Notes: generated from the sequence alone by a model not told the origin. Positions 50,736 through 63,905 are shown, counted from the stretch's first letter. The stretch: 64,000 nt of DNA from Chrysomallon squamiferum (GCA_012295275.1 CM022669.1:11212449-11276448); one strand, 5' to 3'. Made by a program: numbers and translations.

Positions 50736-51654
50736 ACCTCGACATTATGTTACTCTTCATAATAAATCACATTTAGTAGGTAGCAATGCCACTGTACATT
50801 TTCACGGGTCAGATACAATTACCTATTATTCTGGCGAAATCAGATTATTTTTCTATATTTTTTGCCTGCTACTTGAGCAAATTGGAACGCTGTATGAAAT
50901 AATTTATTATCTGTGGCTTCAGTGCATGCTGGTGCTTGTGATGTCTATAAAAATTACATGGCAGTGTCAGTGGTTAAACATATTGATATTGTTCAGCCAA
51001 TTTACATGATCTATCACCCATCCAGGACTTGACAGACAATTTAGCTGTTGGGTCTGTGGTTTGAAACAGAATTAAATCATGATTTTCTTGATGAGTTTTG
51101 TTCCATTTTTTTTTTTTTTTTTATATAAATACAGATACGTGCCTGTCTAAAGTCTTCCTTTAATAATCTGATTTGGCTGCAGATAAAGATAAGGTTTATT
51201 ATTTAATGTTAATAATCGTGATTTGTATTTTAATTTATTTTCTAGATTGTATTTTATTACTGATTACAAACTAGGCACTGTGTTCTCAGGACACCCAAGC
51301 CATTATATACAAGATGTGTGTGTTCTAGAACCAGTTTTGATGAGAAATATTATACAAACAAAAGGAATGTTCTGTTATATGTTTCTATTTATTTCATTTT
51401 TCAAACATGTTTATAATCATTAATGTACGTATGTGATAATATGCATGTCTGTATGTATGTATTTCTGACTTGGCCAGTGTTAGTGTGTTAGAAGGTTAGG
51501 CTGTAGTGGTTTACTCATTTACAATTACCTATGGGTAAGAGTCGGAACTGGAAAACAGAAAAGATAAAGGAATATGAACATCCAGCAACTAGGATGATTT
51601 ATGTGGAAAAGGGTAGTTATTTTCTATTCTTAACAAAGCATTTATTTATATATT

Positions 51655-51725
51655 CTATGTGTATATATGTGTGTGTGTGTGTATGTGTTGTGGCGTGTAT
51701 GTGTGTGTGTGTATACAATATATAA
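51655..51725. repeat. TG/TATG microsatellite
   Basis: TG runs with TATG and TGGC interruptions, ending in TA-rich sequence. Confidence 0.85.
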
Positions 51726-52554
51726 ATAAACATATGATTAAGCAACAAATTATGACTGTATGGAACATATATCTCAAAGAACAGTATTCAGAGAAAGGAA
51801 CCCATGAAGTAAGTTAAGTTTTTACAGTTAGCAGGAAAAGATCATTTATATGAATACTTCCATAAATAGGAAAAAAATACCAAAACCTTTGAAAACAGTC
51901 ATGTGGGAGTGGTTGGAATGAGAAATTGCCCAGTCTGCGTGCTGTATTCAATTATCTAAATTCTATTACTACTACTTTAATACCTAATAAATATATAATT
52001 TTTTTCAAAGCAAGAAATTCTTGTCAAAGTTGATAAAATGTGAACATAAAATGTCTTGAATTTTATGATCTTACTTTACTTTATCAAAACATAAACAAGT
52101 CTAATTATATTTTAAAAATATATATATATTTATAGAGCAATTTGAAATCTGGAGTAACAGTTTATGTGCCAAGATCTGTAGTTTTTTTGTTTTTTTTCAG
52201 AACTATAAGTCCACTTTAAAATAGGCTCACAGAAAATATGATGAAAGAAAAAATCAGAAATTGTTACAGAATTTTGTAAACGAATAAAGAAATATTGATG
52301 ACTTTTATTAGAAAAATTTTGTTAAATTATTTTTAGTGTTATTAAGAAATATATATCTTATAACTTTGTTTATTTTCTCATGCAGTATTTGTCATGTAGC
52401 TGTATGTATATGCTTGTGTATGTGTATGTACATGTGTCAATGTATAATCATCCATAACAGTTGATATGAGAATTTTGTATTTTTTAAATGTTTCTTGTTC
52501 ATTATCCCACCTTATATTTCTCAAATGCTAATTTTTTTTTTTTTTTTTTTTACT

Positions 52555-52555
52555 G

Positions 52556-52590
<35 letters not shown>
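52555..52590. repeat. (TA)n microsatellite
   Basis: A pure TA run following a 20-nt T run and 'actgt'. Confidence 0.92.
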
Positions 52591-52593
<3 letters not shown>

Positions 52594-52789
52594 GATTTGT
52601 TTTACAGGGAAGGGTTAGTAACAGAAATATATTTCAAAAGACATGTTAGGAATTACCAGAACGAAAAAAACCATCATCCCAAGAAGTAAAACTCAAATCT
52701 GTCATTCTCTGACTTTAATACTCTCTCTGTTTACACATCTGTCCACTTTCCCAAAGGCTCAACATAAAAAAGAAAAAAGAAAATGAAAA

Positions 52790-52872
52790 AAGCAATAAAT
52801 AAAAAATACTATTTTCTGAATTATTTCTTTGCTTTCAGAATTTATTATTATTATTATTATTTATCATCATCA

Positions 52873-52910
<38 letters not shown>

Positions 52911-53860
52911 TATCATCATCATCATCATTATTATTATTTATCACCATCATTATTATTATTATTATTATTATTCCATTTTCAAAATCAATTTTATCAAAAC
53001 AGATAAATTATTTAAACAAATGAAAAGAAAGAAAAGAATTATTTAAGTGTTCAAAATCAGTTTTATCAAAAGCTGAATAAAGAAAATTATTTTTAGAATT
53101 GTTATTTCATTTTTGAAAATAATTTTTATCAAACAATAAAACAGGAGAAATAATAAAATGAAGAAAAATAATATCTTCCAAACTATTTCATCATCATTAT
53201 TACTATTCCTATATAGATTTTAAAATCATTTTTACTTTAGTTTATCAAAAACTTAAAAGGGCATGGAATCAAACAAAACAACTACAAAAAGTGGCGTTAA
53301 AGAAAAGTAAAGTTTTTGGAACCATTTTGGTATATTATTTTCAGCCTTTTATTATTAGACTGTCAAAAAAAAAAAAAAAAAAAAAAATTTTCTGCAGTTT
53401 TCAAAAGGCTTAAAGAGTAAAACATGTTTAATATCATGATACAAAAACAGAAGAAGAAGGAAAAATATTATTTTGAGAATATTTTATTATTGATATTATT
53501 CAATTTTTCTGTTTGTATTATTTTTAAAATCATTTCTGTCTCCAATTTTTCAAAGGTTAAGTCAGCAATATTTATTTATCTTATTCTTAATGCAGTAAAG
53601 AATAAAGTATTATTTTCTTCTGAAAGTTCTTAGCATTTTTATCCACTGTGGTGTTATTCAATTTACTTTGTATTCAGTAATCTGGTTCATACAACAAAGA
53701 GAAACAAAATAAAGAAAAAAATAATTTTATCAATTTTCTGTTTCTACATTTTTAAAATCAATTTAAGTTCTCAAAGTAGTAAAAATAATATAGGAAGAAA
53801 ACAACTTAAAAAAAAATGTTTATATTTAGAATTATTTTATAAATCGGGATGCTAAAAATT
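52790..53860 (+). repeat. Old degenerate repeat with an embedded (TTA)n tract
   Basis: The phrase 'ttttcaaaatcaattttatc' followed by 'aaaa..aaataatttta..' recurs near 52978, 53049, 53115, 53220, 53530 and 53755. Spacing is irregular, about 70-200 nt. A long TTA/TCA run fills 52845-52972. No gene is recognised. Confidence 0.5.
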
Positions 53861-54439
53861 ATTACGAAGCCCTGAATTATTGTACTCACTTTCAGAAACT
53901 TGTCAGCTTTATGTTTTCAATTTGTTCAATTCCTAAACCAGTTTCATCTTGAAGCAAGAACCTTTTAAATTATTTATTTCGTCATTTCTTTAAAAAAAAA
54001 AAAATATATAAAAATAAATCTTCTTCCTTCTATTTTATAACATTACTAAACTGAAAGGCAGCATCATCATACTGTTGACACAGGAGAAATTTTAGCACAC
54101 TTCCATCAAAGAAACGTGGACGCTTGCTTTAGAGATAGTCACAAGTTAGATTTCATTAGAGAGTTCCAAACAAGACAGATCACTCTGTGAATTATGATGT
54201 GTGTTTATTCACTTCACACCATGATGTTCTTTTTATTGCCATGCACTCCAAACATCAGCAAAATCATCCATGTTTTTACGAGTGACAGAGGAGTTGAGAT
54301 TTTTTTGTTCTTCCTGGCAGTGTTTGGACATAAAGTGCATGTTGTTGTTTTTTTATTACAATAATCAACTACAATTTGACTCAAATGCATAACTACTGAT
54401 CTGGTTGTGTGTGTTTTTTAAAAAAGTATCTCAGATATT

Positions 54440-55150
54440 TTATTTTGAAAAAAAAGAATGAAAATAGAACAGAGGGAAAGAAAGAATGAAAGAAACGGTC
54501 GTAAATTATTGCTTTAGATCTTCAAAGATTGGTTTTAATTAATTTTTTTTTTAAATGTTTCATTTATTTATTTATTTTTTGTAACCTTTAAAACAGAATT
54601 GGGATTAAGTATTTTATTTAGTAACTTATTTATTTTTGGATATATTGGTATTTATTTGTTTATTTTATTTTGTTGTCTTTTTTATTATCTTTTTTTTTTT
54701 TTTTTTTTTTAAAAAGAAAACAGAGAAAGAAGACTGCCTTCAGTTATTGGTTTTGGTTTTGTAAGATTTGTTTAAAATTGTTTTTATTGATTTATTATGA
54801 TTATGATTATTATTATTAGTAGTAGTAGTAGTAGTTAATTTTATTTATTATTTTAATTATAAAGTAAAATTTGTGGGGCATTTATTTACTAGCTTTATAT
54901 TTATTTTATTTTATTTTATTTTTATTATATTTTATTTTATATATATTTTTATTTTTTATTTTTCGTTTGTTTCTTTATTTACTTAAAAAAAGACAAGAAA
55001 CATTGCTATAAGTTATTCCTTTTAATCTTTCAAGATTAGTTTCAAATTTATATTTTTTTACATTAATTTTATTTATTTACTAGCTTATATCTTTTTTGCT
55101 TTCATTTTTATTTTATTTTTTATTTTATTTTCAGTTATTATTATCTATTT
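54440..55150 (+). repeat. Three-copy degenerate tandem repeat, unit about 235-270 nt
   Basis: Each copy has an A-rich 'aaaaaagaaaa' start, then a 'gtaaattattgctttagatc', 'ttcagttattggttttgg' or 'ataagttattccttttaatc' block, then '(a)agatt(g/a)gttt'. It ends in a long TTTA/TTTTA-rich stretch. Landmarks lie near 54495, 54730 and 54998. Confidence 0.6.
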
Positions 55151-56029
55151 CGTTTTGTGATTTATGATAGAGGAACCTGTAGTGGGCTAGTGTATTACAT
55201 AAAACAGTACTGTGTGTAAAAGTGACATGTTTCTTTTCATTAAATTAGAGTATAACTTGGTAAATGGATGAGTCTGCATTGAAGCAGTGACATTTCATAG
55301 GAGTAACATAACAAAGGGGTGACATAAATACTGTATTAAAGGAGTGGCATTTTACTGGAGTGACAAAGTATAATTAAAATTTTATTTCAACAAAAACCAA
55401 ACATTACTTTTAAAATTATTAAAATTATTAAGATTTTATTTAAAAAACTAGAACCACTGAGCTGTTAATATATTTTAAACTTGTTTACAATTCTTGTTCT
55501 CCATCCCTGAAATTATCTTCTTCCTCGTAGTCGCTTACACTTCTTGAACTGAAATGCAAACTGTGTGCAATTCCACGAAGGTTTTCACTGAAAGGGGACA
55601 GTTCCATGTCTCCTGACAACAGCTGCAAGCCTCACCTCCCTCTGGATGTGTTCTTTCTTCTTCTTTGTTAAATTATTCCCTGCAATCAGTTGCTCTACCT
55701 GTTGATTTGTGTGGTGGTTGTTTTACATGAATTCCTTTATCACTGAAATAAACTCCCAAGTGATTGTGATGAAGGATTTCAGAAAAGATGGTTGGATGGT
55801 TGTCACTCCTTTGAAATTTATATCAGGTTTCAGTCCTTTGTAATGTGATTCCTATGACATGTCACTCGTTTGAATAGAACTGAAGTGGACAGCTAGGCAG
55901 AGAACCCTGATGACTTACTTAATATGAAGTAAAAAAAAAAAAAAGGAATGTAAATTGTAAAAATATTAAATAAAAAATAAATATATGTGTTAAGAAGAAA
56001 TAACCATAAAGCCAATAATTATTATGGAA

Positions 56030-56300
56030 AATGTTTTTAAAAAATATAATTCTACAACTGATATTATAAAAATGTATTAAAAAGTGAGAAACATAATTCT
56101 TCAATTAATATAAAAATTATTTAAAGATCAAAAACCTAATTCTCCAACAGATATTATAAAATTTTTAAAAAATAATTCTACATTTGATATCATAAAAAAT
56201 ATATTTAAAAATCAAAAATGTAAATGTACAATTGATATTATAAAAAATGTATTTTAAAATCAAAAATATAATTCCACAGCTGATGTCATCAAACAGTTTG
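56030..56300 (+). repeat. Minisatellite, unit about 57 nt
   Basis: About five copies of 'ataattctacaactgatatt' followed by 'ataaaaaatgtatttaaaaa' and 'tcaaaaa'. Confidence 0.82.
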
Positions 56301-56829
56301 TAGTAAAAATCTGAAGAATTTCACTATATGAAGTGTAATACAGCCATGTACCTAACTCAATGACATACAGATTTATAACACATACCTGTAATGACAGGTT
56401 AATTCTGATCTCACACCTTACTTACAGTCTTTGACAGAATTCCTCACATTATAAACCTGAAAATAATAGAAAAGAACTGACTGCTTCTAGACACCTGAAA
56501 TTTATCAGGCAGAATTTCCTGCAGTTTTGACTTAGAGACCTACAGTCTGATAACAGTTCTATTTAAACTTTTGTTAATGCAATTATCAACATTCCTGTCA
56601 CTTGTACACTGAAGTGGATATATCCTTTTGTATCATTCTTTGATAGATAAATCAGGTGCAGTTAAGTTCCTTGTAGATAGTATCTATCAGTGTGAATTAG
56701 CAAACAACTCAGTTTGTTTTAATATTTGTAATAAAAATATGGTGGTTTGTTGCTCCTTAATACATGGTATGTGCTATACTGTTTAAAGAGATGAAGTTGA
56801 TACTTTGAATACAAACAGTCAATGGCTGT

Positions 56830-56839
56830 TGATATATAT

Positions 56840-56870
<31 letters not shown>

Positions 56871-57185
56871 TGTTATTATTATTATTGCTGTTACTGTATT
56901 TTTGTTTTATTATTATTGTTATTGTTATTATCATCTTTATTATTATTATTATTATTATTATTGTTATTATGATCATCATTATTATTTTATTATTCTTGTG
57001 ATTGTTGATTGTTCTTGTTATTATTATTATTATTATTATCATTATTTTTATTTTTTATTTTTTATTATGATAGTTGTTGTTGTTATTATTTTTTATTTGT
57101 TTATGTATTTGTTTTTATTCTATTTAAAAAAATAGTAATAATGATAATAAATAATAATAATAATAATAATAATAACAACAACAAT
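56830..57185. repeat. (TTA)n ... (AAT)n inverted trinucleotide tract
   Basis: TTA-rich runs fill 56835-57120 and are followed within a few bases by an AAT run at about 57130-57172, its reverse complement. Long Tyr-rich, Ile-rich and Asn-rich frames on both strands are repeat translations. Confidence 0.92.
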
Positions 57186-57594
57186 GATGACGATGATAAT
57201 AACAACAACAGTAATAATGATAAAAGTAATATTATAAATTTCAGTTTATTATATAATCATCCTGAATACATAATGTCATTTTATTTCTTCTTGTTTTTCC
57301 CTCACTGCTAATTTCCCTTTGATACATCCCAGAAGGCCACTTGACTACAAAGAACAACTGAAAGGTTAATTTGTCTAGCTGCCAGAATTACCTTCACATA
57401 TTCTATTATCTCTATCGGTGTTTTTTCACAGTCGCAATAACTTACACATTTAACGAAATTAGAGTCAAAATTATGTTTCAAAGAAGACTTACTTATATTT
57501 TCAATTTTTTTTTAAAAGCATAACAAATTTAACAAATTGTTTTTAATTAAAGAAACTGCATGTAGCTATGTCATTAAAATGTTAAGACTACAGG

Positions 57595-57735
57595 ATCAGT
57601 TGTTGTCTTGGGATGTTTCTCCAGTTCCAGCCTGTCACTTGTTTATTTAAGCTGTGACATCTGTTTTTCTGCCTATGGGAAGATTTATAGAAATGATTAC
57701 TTTCTGCTAGTTTCATAAGAGTAACCTGCGAAATG
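57595..57735 (+). repeat. SINE copy, 3' two-thirds
   Basis: It contains 'tctgcctatgggaagattta' (about 57669), 'actttctgctagtttcataa' and 'gagtaacc', preceded by a weakly tRNA-like head ('cagttccagcc'). Confidence 0.6.
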
Positions 57736-58174
57736 TTGTTTTCCTATTATATAATAAATTAAAAATTAAAAACAACCATACTAATAAATTATGTTGATGA
57801 TGATAATGATAATATCTATAACATTAGTAATAATAATCATTATAAATTAAAATTAATGATAAAAATAAATGATGATGATAATAAACATAAAATAAAATAA
57901 TGAATAATATTGTGTTGTGAAAAATATCATTCATTTTTGATTGAAAATGAACTAAAATATGTATTATTAATTAATTCATGTGAAAATATTTCAATTTCAT
58001 TCTCTTAACCTAGAAAATAAATTCTGGACATACATTTAAACAATTAAAAAAAAAACATCCACTTTATCTTACTTTATTTTAACTTTTTTATTTTATTTTA
58101 TTTAACTTGACTTTATATTACTTATTTTGTTTTACTTTATTCTATTTTAATTTATTAACTTTAGTTTTTTATAT

Positions 58175-58245
58175 ATACACACACACACACACACACATAC
58201 ATACATATATATATATATATACATATATAATATACACACACATAC
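58175..58245. repeat. CA/TA microsatellite
   Basis: CA run (about 58178-58197), then CATA and TA run (about 58207-58230). A further long pure CA run is at about 58637-58672. Confidence 0.92.
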
Positions 58246-58633
58246 AAACATATACACATTCATACAGTGTTTATTTGTTTATATATTCATTTTCTTCTAT
58301 TTAATAAATCAAAAATTTTAGAGATCTTCTGAATTTTTCATTATTGCACATGCATGCTTTCCTTTTCTTTTACTTTTTATTATGATTTAAATTTAATTTA
58401 TAAGATCACTTTTTTTTTTCAATTTGCTTGGATGTAAAAGAATATTTGAAAACACAATCATAATCAACTCAAATAATCTCATCTAAAGTTTATTATTACA
58501 TTAACTTTTTAAATATTTTTATAGCCAATTAACTCATTCATTATTTGTTTACTTAAAATAATAAAAACATAAAAAGTAGATATCTTCAAATTATAAATGA
58601 TTCACTTTGTTAAAATATATAGCATATAAACAA

Positions 58634-58636
<3 letters not shown>

Positions 58637-58672
<36 letters not shown>
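58637..58672. repeat. (CA)n microsatellite
   Basis: A pure CA run of about 36 nt. Confidence 0.95.
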
Positions 58673-58674
<2 letters not shown>

Positions 58675-58789
58675 TGGAATACAAAATTTAAAAATATAAA
58701 AATTAAATATATTTAAGTTTACACACTTTTCAATTCTTCAAAAAAAAATTATGATAATAATAAGTATAATGTCATAATGACAAGAACAA

Positions 58790-58870
58790 TCATAACAGTA
58801 ACAACAACAATAACAATAACAACAGCAACAGCAACAACAACAACAAAAACAATAATAACAATAACAATAT
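58790..58870. repeat. (AAC)n/(AAT)-rich tract
   Basis: Imperfect ACA/ACAACA units with AGC interruptions, ending in AATAACA units. Confidence 0.9.
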
Positions 58871-59394
58871 AATGGTAAATGTCACTCATTTTACTTTCAG
58901 TTTGTATCTCAAAACCTAAAGTAAAAGTACTTTAATCTTTTAATTAAGTTATTTTTTTTTTAATAATTATTTTAAATTGAATTTTAAACCAAACCAGTGT
59001 CATGACATTAAAGCCTAATTAAATATTAAATGTCTGAGACAAAAGCTAATGAAGTTAATCATTTTACCAAACTTATTACAATTAAATTTAATAAATTCTT
59101 TATTTAATTTCTCCTTAATATTTGGCCAGGTGCTACATTTGAATGAAGGTGTCTAGACAAACATAATCTAATTTGTCACCCATTTTCTGTTGTAGTTTCA
59201 ACTTAATGTTATTATTTGGAAATAATTTTTTAACAGATAAGTTAAAATTAATTTTTGTTATTGTCTTTTTACAGTTGAATTAAAATTAAATTTTGTTATT
59301 GTCTTTTGAAAGTCTAAATTCTTACTTTGATTTTTTTCTTCACATTGTTAGTATTTATCATCGAGTGTATACTACATCCTTAACATTTCAGACA

Positions 59395-59465
59395 AATTCT
59401 TTTCTGGGGCAGATCTAGAGGGGTGGATCCAAGATATCCAGACCACCCTCAAATTTGAGAAGTGC
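59395..59465 (+). mobile_element. Possible transposon-derived fragment
   Basis: The string 'ctggggcagatctagagggg' followed by 'tggatccaagatatccagac' and 'caccctcaaatttgaga' resembles a dispersed repeat of the 'ggatccaggggggtggtcc' type that I recall from invertebrate genomes. No ends or target duplication are visible. Confidence 0.28.
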
Positions 59466-59779
59466 CAGTTTTATTAAGGATTTTTATTTTTTTTTAACAA
59501 ATTTATTTATTTTTTAAAAATGGTTGTCAGTGTATAAAAACTAGAATGCATCTGCCAGTGTCCCTATTGTAGCATTATTATATTATGGTCCATGTAAAAA
59601 GTGCATAATCTTTCAGTACTGCCTTTTCATAATGTTATGCCATGAATCCTAGCTTTTCCTTATTTCTTTTTATCTCTCTACTTCTACTTGAGCCCCTGTG
59701 TTATATGTATGTGCAGGTATGTATCAGCATGTATTTGTTTTTATGTATAAATATATTTGTGTATGTATATATATTCTTG

Positions 59780-59818
59780 TGTGTAATGTGTGTGTGTGTG
59801 TGTGTGTGTGTGTGTTGA
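59780..59818. repeat. (TG)n microsatellite
   Basis: A nearly pure TG run of about 30 nt. Confidence 0.93.
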
Positions 59819-60019
59819 GTATGTGTGTATATAAAAAGAACAAATGATTTGACAAATGAGCAAGAATAAATTAGCATTAAAAGAGTTACAAGACAGAACT
59901 CTACTAATTATCAGTATTGTAAGCATATAAATCAGTTTTATATATTTTACATTTCCTGGTAGTAAATATTTGTGACGATAAAAATATAAAGACATGTTAG
60001 CTTAGAATTTTAGTTATGT

Positions 60020-60250
60020 GCTATCCCACTTTACTTACACCTCACTATATTTATCTCCTACTATACTTAATTTGTTCTCTACTATACTTAATGTATCACT
60101 CACCCTGCTTACATTTATCATTTATTTCTTACTGTATCTATATATATCTTCCACTAAGTTTATATTTATCTCTCACTGTACTTAACTTTTTCTCACACTA
60201 TACTTACATCCCACTATGCTTACTTTATCTCCCACTATACTTAAAATCAT
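60020..60250 (+). repeat. Minisatellite, unit about 25-32 nt
   Basis: Copies of 'ctcccactatacttacattt' and 'atc' recur about eight times with decay. The Leu/Tyr/Ser-rich plus frame is a translation of the repeat. Confidence 0.78.
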
Positions 60251-60794
60251 TTAAGTCATTTACTAAGTCTAAATATCTGAAGTAGTATCTAGCAGATTCT
60301 AATCATTTTCTGTTTGTGAGCAAGTGGTAACTCTAAATATCATTTTAGTCATCCTACTGAACTTATAATTATCTATTATGATTTCACAAGGGATCTGCAG
60401 GCACACCACTGTTTTCCAGATTGAAATTTTATATTGTCATCACTATCTACATTATATCTGTTATTGGAAGAACAAGGGTGTCATTTTAATTGTTTCTTCA
60501 AGCCATTGTAACAGAATTAGTAATGTGTCCTCTGGTATTCTGCTGTAATTCAGAAACATGACAAGTTTAATTGTCTGGTTCAGTATGAACAACCCAAATA
60601 ATAATATATCAGCAGGTATAACAGTGTGAATCTCAAATCTGAAATTTATATTACTATTATCTTATATATTTATTATTATAAAAGATTATCTTCTCCCATT
60701 CCTTTAACTAACTAGCTGTTTTTAATATTAATTTTTTTTTATATATAGATATATGCTACTGGTATATTCCAGGTTCATGAATTATATTATCACA

Positions 60795-60906
60795 TATCTA
60801 TTATTATTATTAACATCATCATCGTCATCATTATTGTTATTATTTATTATTATTATAATTATCATCATCATCATTATCATTATCATTGTCATTATTATTA
60901 TTATTA

Positions 60907-60953
<47 letters not shown>

Positions 60954-60970
60954 GTTCTTATTATTATTTG
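60795..60970. repeat. (TTA)n/(TCA)n tract
   Basis: TTA and TCA units, including a long pure TTA run at about 60907-60952. The Ile-rich frame is an artefact. Confidence 0.95.
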
Positions 60971-61689
60971 TATCTTTAACTGTTTATTGATTTTCTTTCC
61001 AAATCAAATCATATGCATTTGCTTTTTGGTAAATCTTGAATCACAGGTGTGTGGGGACCCTTTGGTTAAAAGAGCAAATGGGTAGATTTTCCTGACATTT
61101 TTCACAAAAAAACCCCATAGGAAAATTTTCCATTTGACTTTGCCCAAAATACTGTCATCCCTCCTGCCCCCAAGAATGATGTGTCCACATCTTGAATATT
61201 TCACACAAAGTAATAAAGCATGTACAGTGACTTCCATTTATGATGACCTTGACTTATTTGATAGTTCTCATAAAGTTTAAATTTGTAAGTAGTATTAAGA
61301 TTTTTCGAAATTATGATGGTTTATTCAATATTAAATAATATTTTATAAAAAATGAAAGTTTAAAATTATTAACAGTACAGTTGTGTCTTAGAATTATTAA
61401 GTTTACTAAATATTTAAAAGCAAAGTACAAATTTTATTAAGTTTACTAAATATTTAAAAAAAGTACAAAATTAAAATAAATGCAAAGTACAAATTTTTTA
61501 GTTTTAAAATTTAAAAGATTCTACAAATAAAACAAATGTTTATTAAATTCTAGATTCTTAAAAAAGAAAAATTTTTTTATTAACAATGCATTGTTAATCA
61601 TAATTATTACTGTTCACTAAATATTAGTAAATATTTTACAAACAAAAAGAAAAAAATCACAGTCAAAAAAACAATACAGCAGTTGAAAT

Positions 61690-61900
61690 GATTTCTGCAA
61701 ATGGCGGCCATTTGACACTGACAGTTCAGACTAATGTCCAGTAATTACTTTGTCTGCCGTCTGCTACTTTCCTCATTTAGACTCATAAAACATTGACTGA
61801 TCTCACTGACCTACAGATTTACACAGAATCAGAGTCTCTCTGTCAGTTCATTTACAAACCTTTTACCCCGAGATCAGCTCAAACTCACAAACACATTTCA
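61690..61900. other. Unique non-repetitive block
   Basis: This is complex sequence with 'atggcggccatttgaca' near 61700 (a YY1-like 'gccat' context). No ORF or splice-flanked frame is seen. A regulatory role is unproven. Confidence 0.22.
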
Positions 61901-61969
61901 TATCCAGGTGACAAATAGCAAACCTTATCCCTTCTGAGAGGAAAATTATCCTCAGTATATCTGCTTTAT

Positions 61970-62075
61970 TAAAGGATGTTGTATGAACTCTTATGTATAT
62001 GGGAAGGCTGATATGAAAGATTTTGTGTTGCTAATCTAAAGAGAGTAGTATATAGTGGAGATTTCCTATCTCATT
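61970..62075 (+). repeat. SINE body fragment
   Basis: It contains 'tatgtatatgggaaggctga' (about 61990), 'ttttgtgttgctaat', 'agagagtagtatatagtgg' and 'agatttcctatctc'. The body and 3' blocks are present and the head is absent. Confidence 0.65.
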
Positions 62076-62089
62076 ATTTCGATGATTTT

Positions 62090-63115
62090 TTACTTTAAGT
62101 ATGATGAGCTGAAACTTTAAAGATGTTTTGAGTGTGTAACAAACATGAAAATAAAAATAAATTATATTTGCTTAGGATACAAAAAGGGAGAAAAAAATCT
62201 GCAATAATTCTACTTGTATGCAAAATAACAAAGAAAACCAATCCAATTCTATTTAACTTAGAATGACAAAAAGGAGAAAATCCAGTGCATTTTATTTGAA
62301 TGTTGAGTTACAAAAGCAGAAAACTAAAATAAAAATTCTGTTTGTGATGTGTAACAAAGAAAGAAAATCCTAGGAAATTACTGGCATTTAGAATCAGAAA
62401 GGGAGGAACTGTCATAAATCCTTCTTCTGAATCAGAAACAGAAAATAAATATAAATGAACTAATTGACTCTACTTGTTCATACAATAACAGAAAAAGACA
62501 CAGGATTTTTCTGTTGAATAACAATGGAGAAACCTATTACTCAGTTATAGTTATTATAATGACAACAGTACTGACAATGAAAACACACAGATGATTTTAT
62601 TTCCATACAGAATCATAAAGATATAAAAAAAGCAGTAGATTTTGTTGGATATAGATTCATAGAGATAGTGTGTAGAATCAAAAGATGAAAACCCAACAGA
62701 TTCTACTTGTGTTTAAAATGATAAATAAAAAACACTACAGCAAATTATAGTTCCAAATCACAGATGGAAACCCATAACTCAGTTCCAATGATTATTCATA
62801 TTCAGAGAATGTGAATGGTTCTACTTGTACATCGAATGATAATTTTTTGAAAATAAAGATACTGTAAATGCTACTGGTGTTTAAAACCATTATAAAAGAC
62901 ATTGTTATAATTTAGCTACTGCAAATTTTACTTCTGAATCACAAAGACAAAACAGACAGTCATAGGTTCTGTTTCAATGTTGAATCATAAAGATATAAAA
63001 AAAAGCCAATAGATTCTACTTGTATGTAGAATCATAGATGAAGAAAAAACCCTGCAAAAAATTCTACTTGTGAATCACAGAGGGAGCCTAGTTACTCAAT
63101 TCCCATAATTACATG
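62090..63115 (+). repeat. Degenerate tandem repeat, unit about 50 nt
   Basis: Variants of 'gattctacttgtatgtagaa' followed by 'tcataaagatataaaaaa' and 'gc(a/c)ag/ta' recur about eighteen times over 1 kb. The units carry many differences. Landmarks ('ctacttgt') occur near 62210, 62469, 62704, 62821, 63017 and 63063. Confidence 0.78.
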
Positions 63116-63184
63116 ACATTCAGACAATGGTGTTGAAGTGATTTACACAAAACTGTCCAAACTCAACAAACTTCATTTCACATT

Positions 63185-63720
63185 GGCTACACAAGCTGTC
63201 AGAGATGGGCAGAATGAGTACCATGATTAGACTGTGCAGAAACACACACAGGAGATGTCCACAAACTGTCTGCCGCCCTTTTCAAAGCAGAAACATCCTC
63301 ACATGGTTTGAAGAATGCAGACAAATTCCAAAGTTGTGTGTGTGTGTGTTGTTTTTTTTCTTCTAACAAACGTGTTTGTTCAAAGTCATTAGCAGGGCCA
63401 TATTGATCATGGGATTGCAAGAAGGGTGGGAAAATATCTCATTGTTGTCCATCTTGAGTGAGATTTTGTTGTCTTTTTTTTTTTTTTTTTTTTTCTATTT
63501 CTGAGAAATCGTGGCTTGATTTTTTTATGATTCTGACATGTGGATGTCTGTCTGCGAGGAGAGGATCTGCAGAGTCTGTAATCATATTTACTGAAAATAT
63601 TTCACAAATGGGTGTTGAAACTAATATTGAGGCAGATTGTGTGAAGTGGTCTGAGAGAAAGATGATTAAATCTCAGTTTATTTCTCATTCTGTGATTCTA
63701 TTCTTGTCTTCTTGTTAATA
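63185..63720. other. Unique blocks around a poly(T) run
   Basis: Complex sequence at 63185-63330 and 63500-63720 is separated by a TG run and a T run (63474-63494). Open frames on both strands (63199-63420 minus, 63458-63718 plus) show no domain or splice context I recognise. A conserved element or UTR is possible. Confidence 0.25.
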
Positions 63721-63863
63721 CTCAGCTGCAGATCTACGAGATAATGAAGAGGGGTGCAACCCATAGTAACCTCAATATGGTTTCTACTGTTTTATTTATT
63801 TTTATTTCACTTGTTTTAAATAGTTTGTTCTTAAATGTAAAGAGAAACTTTTTCTTCATTATA

Positions 63864-63905
63864 ATATATATATATATACACACACACACAAACACACTCA
63901 AATAT
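63864..63905. repeat. TA/CA microsatellite
   Basis: A TA run (about 63864-63879) leads into a CA run (63880-63895). Confidence 0.9.

Noticed and set aside
50464-50760. Open frames of 98 aa (minus) and 70 aa (plus)
   Set aside because: The interval is a SINE copy with recognisable head and body blocks.
51470-51560. Possible further SINE copy ('cctatgggtaagag')
   Set aside because: Only one block matches, and the head and 3' blocks are missing, so it is too weak to list.
61190-61300. Possible dispersed repeat ('acagtgacttccatttatga')
   Set aside because: It vaguely resembles a known invertebrate repeat end, but nothing else supports it.
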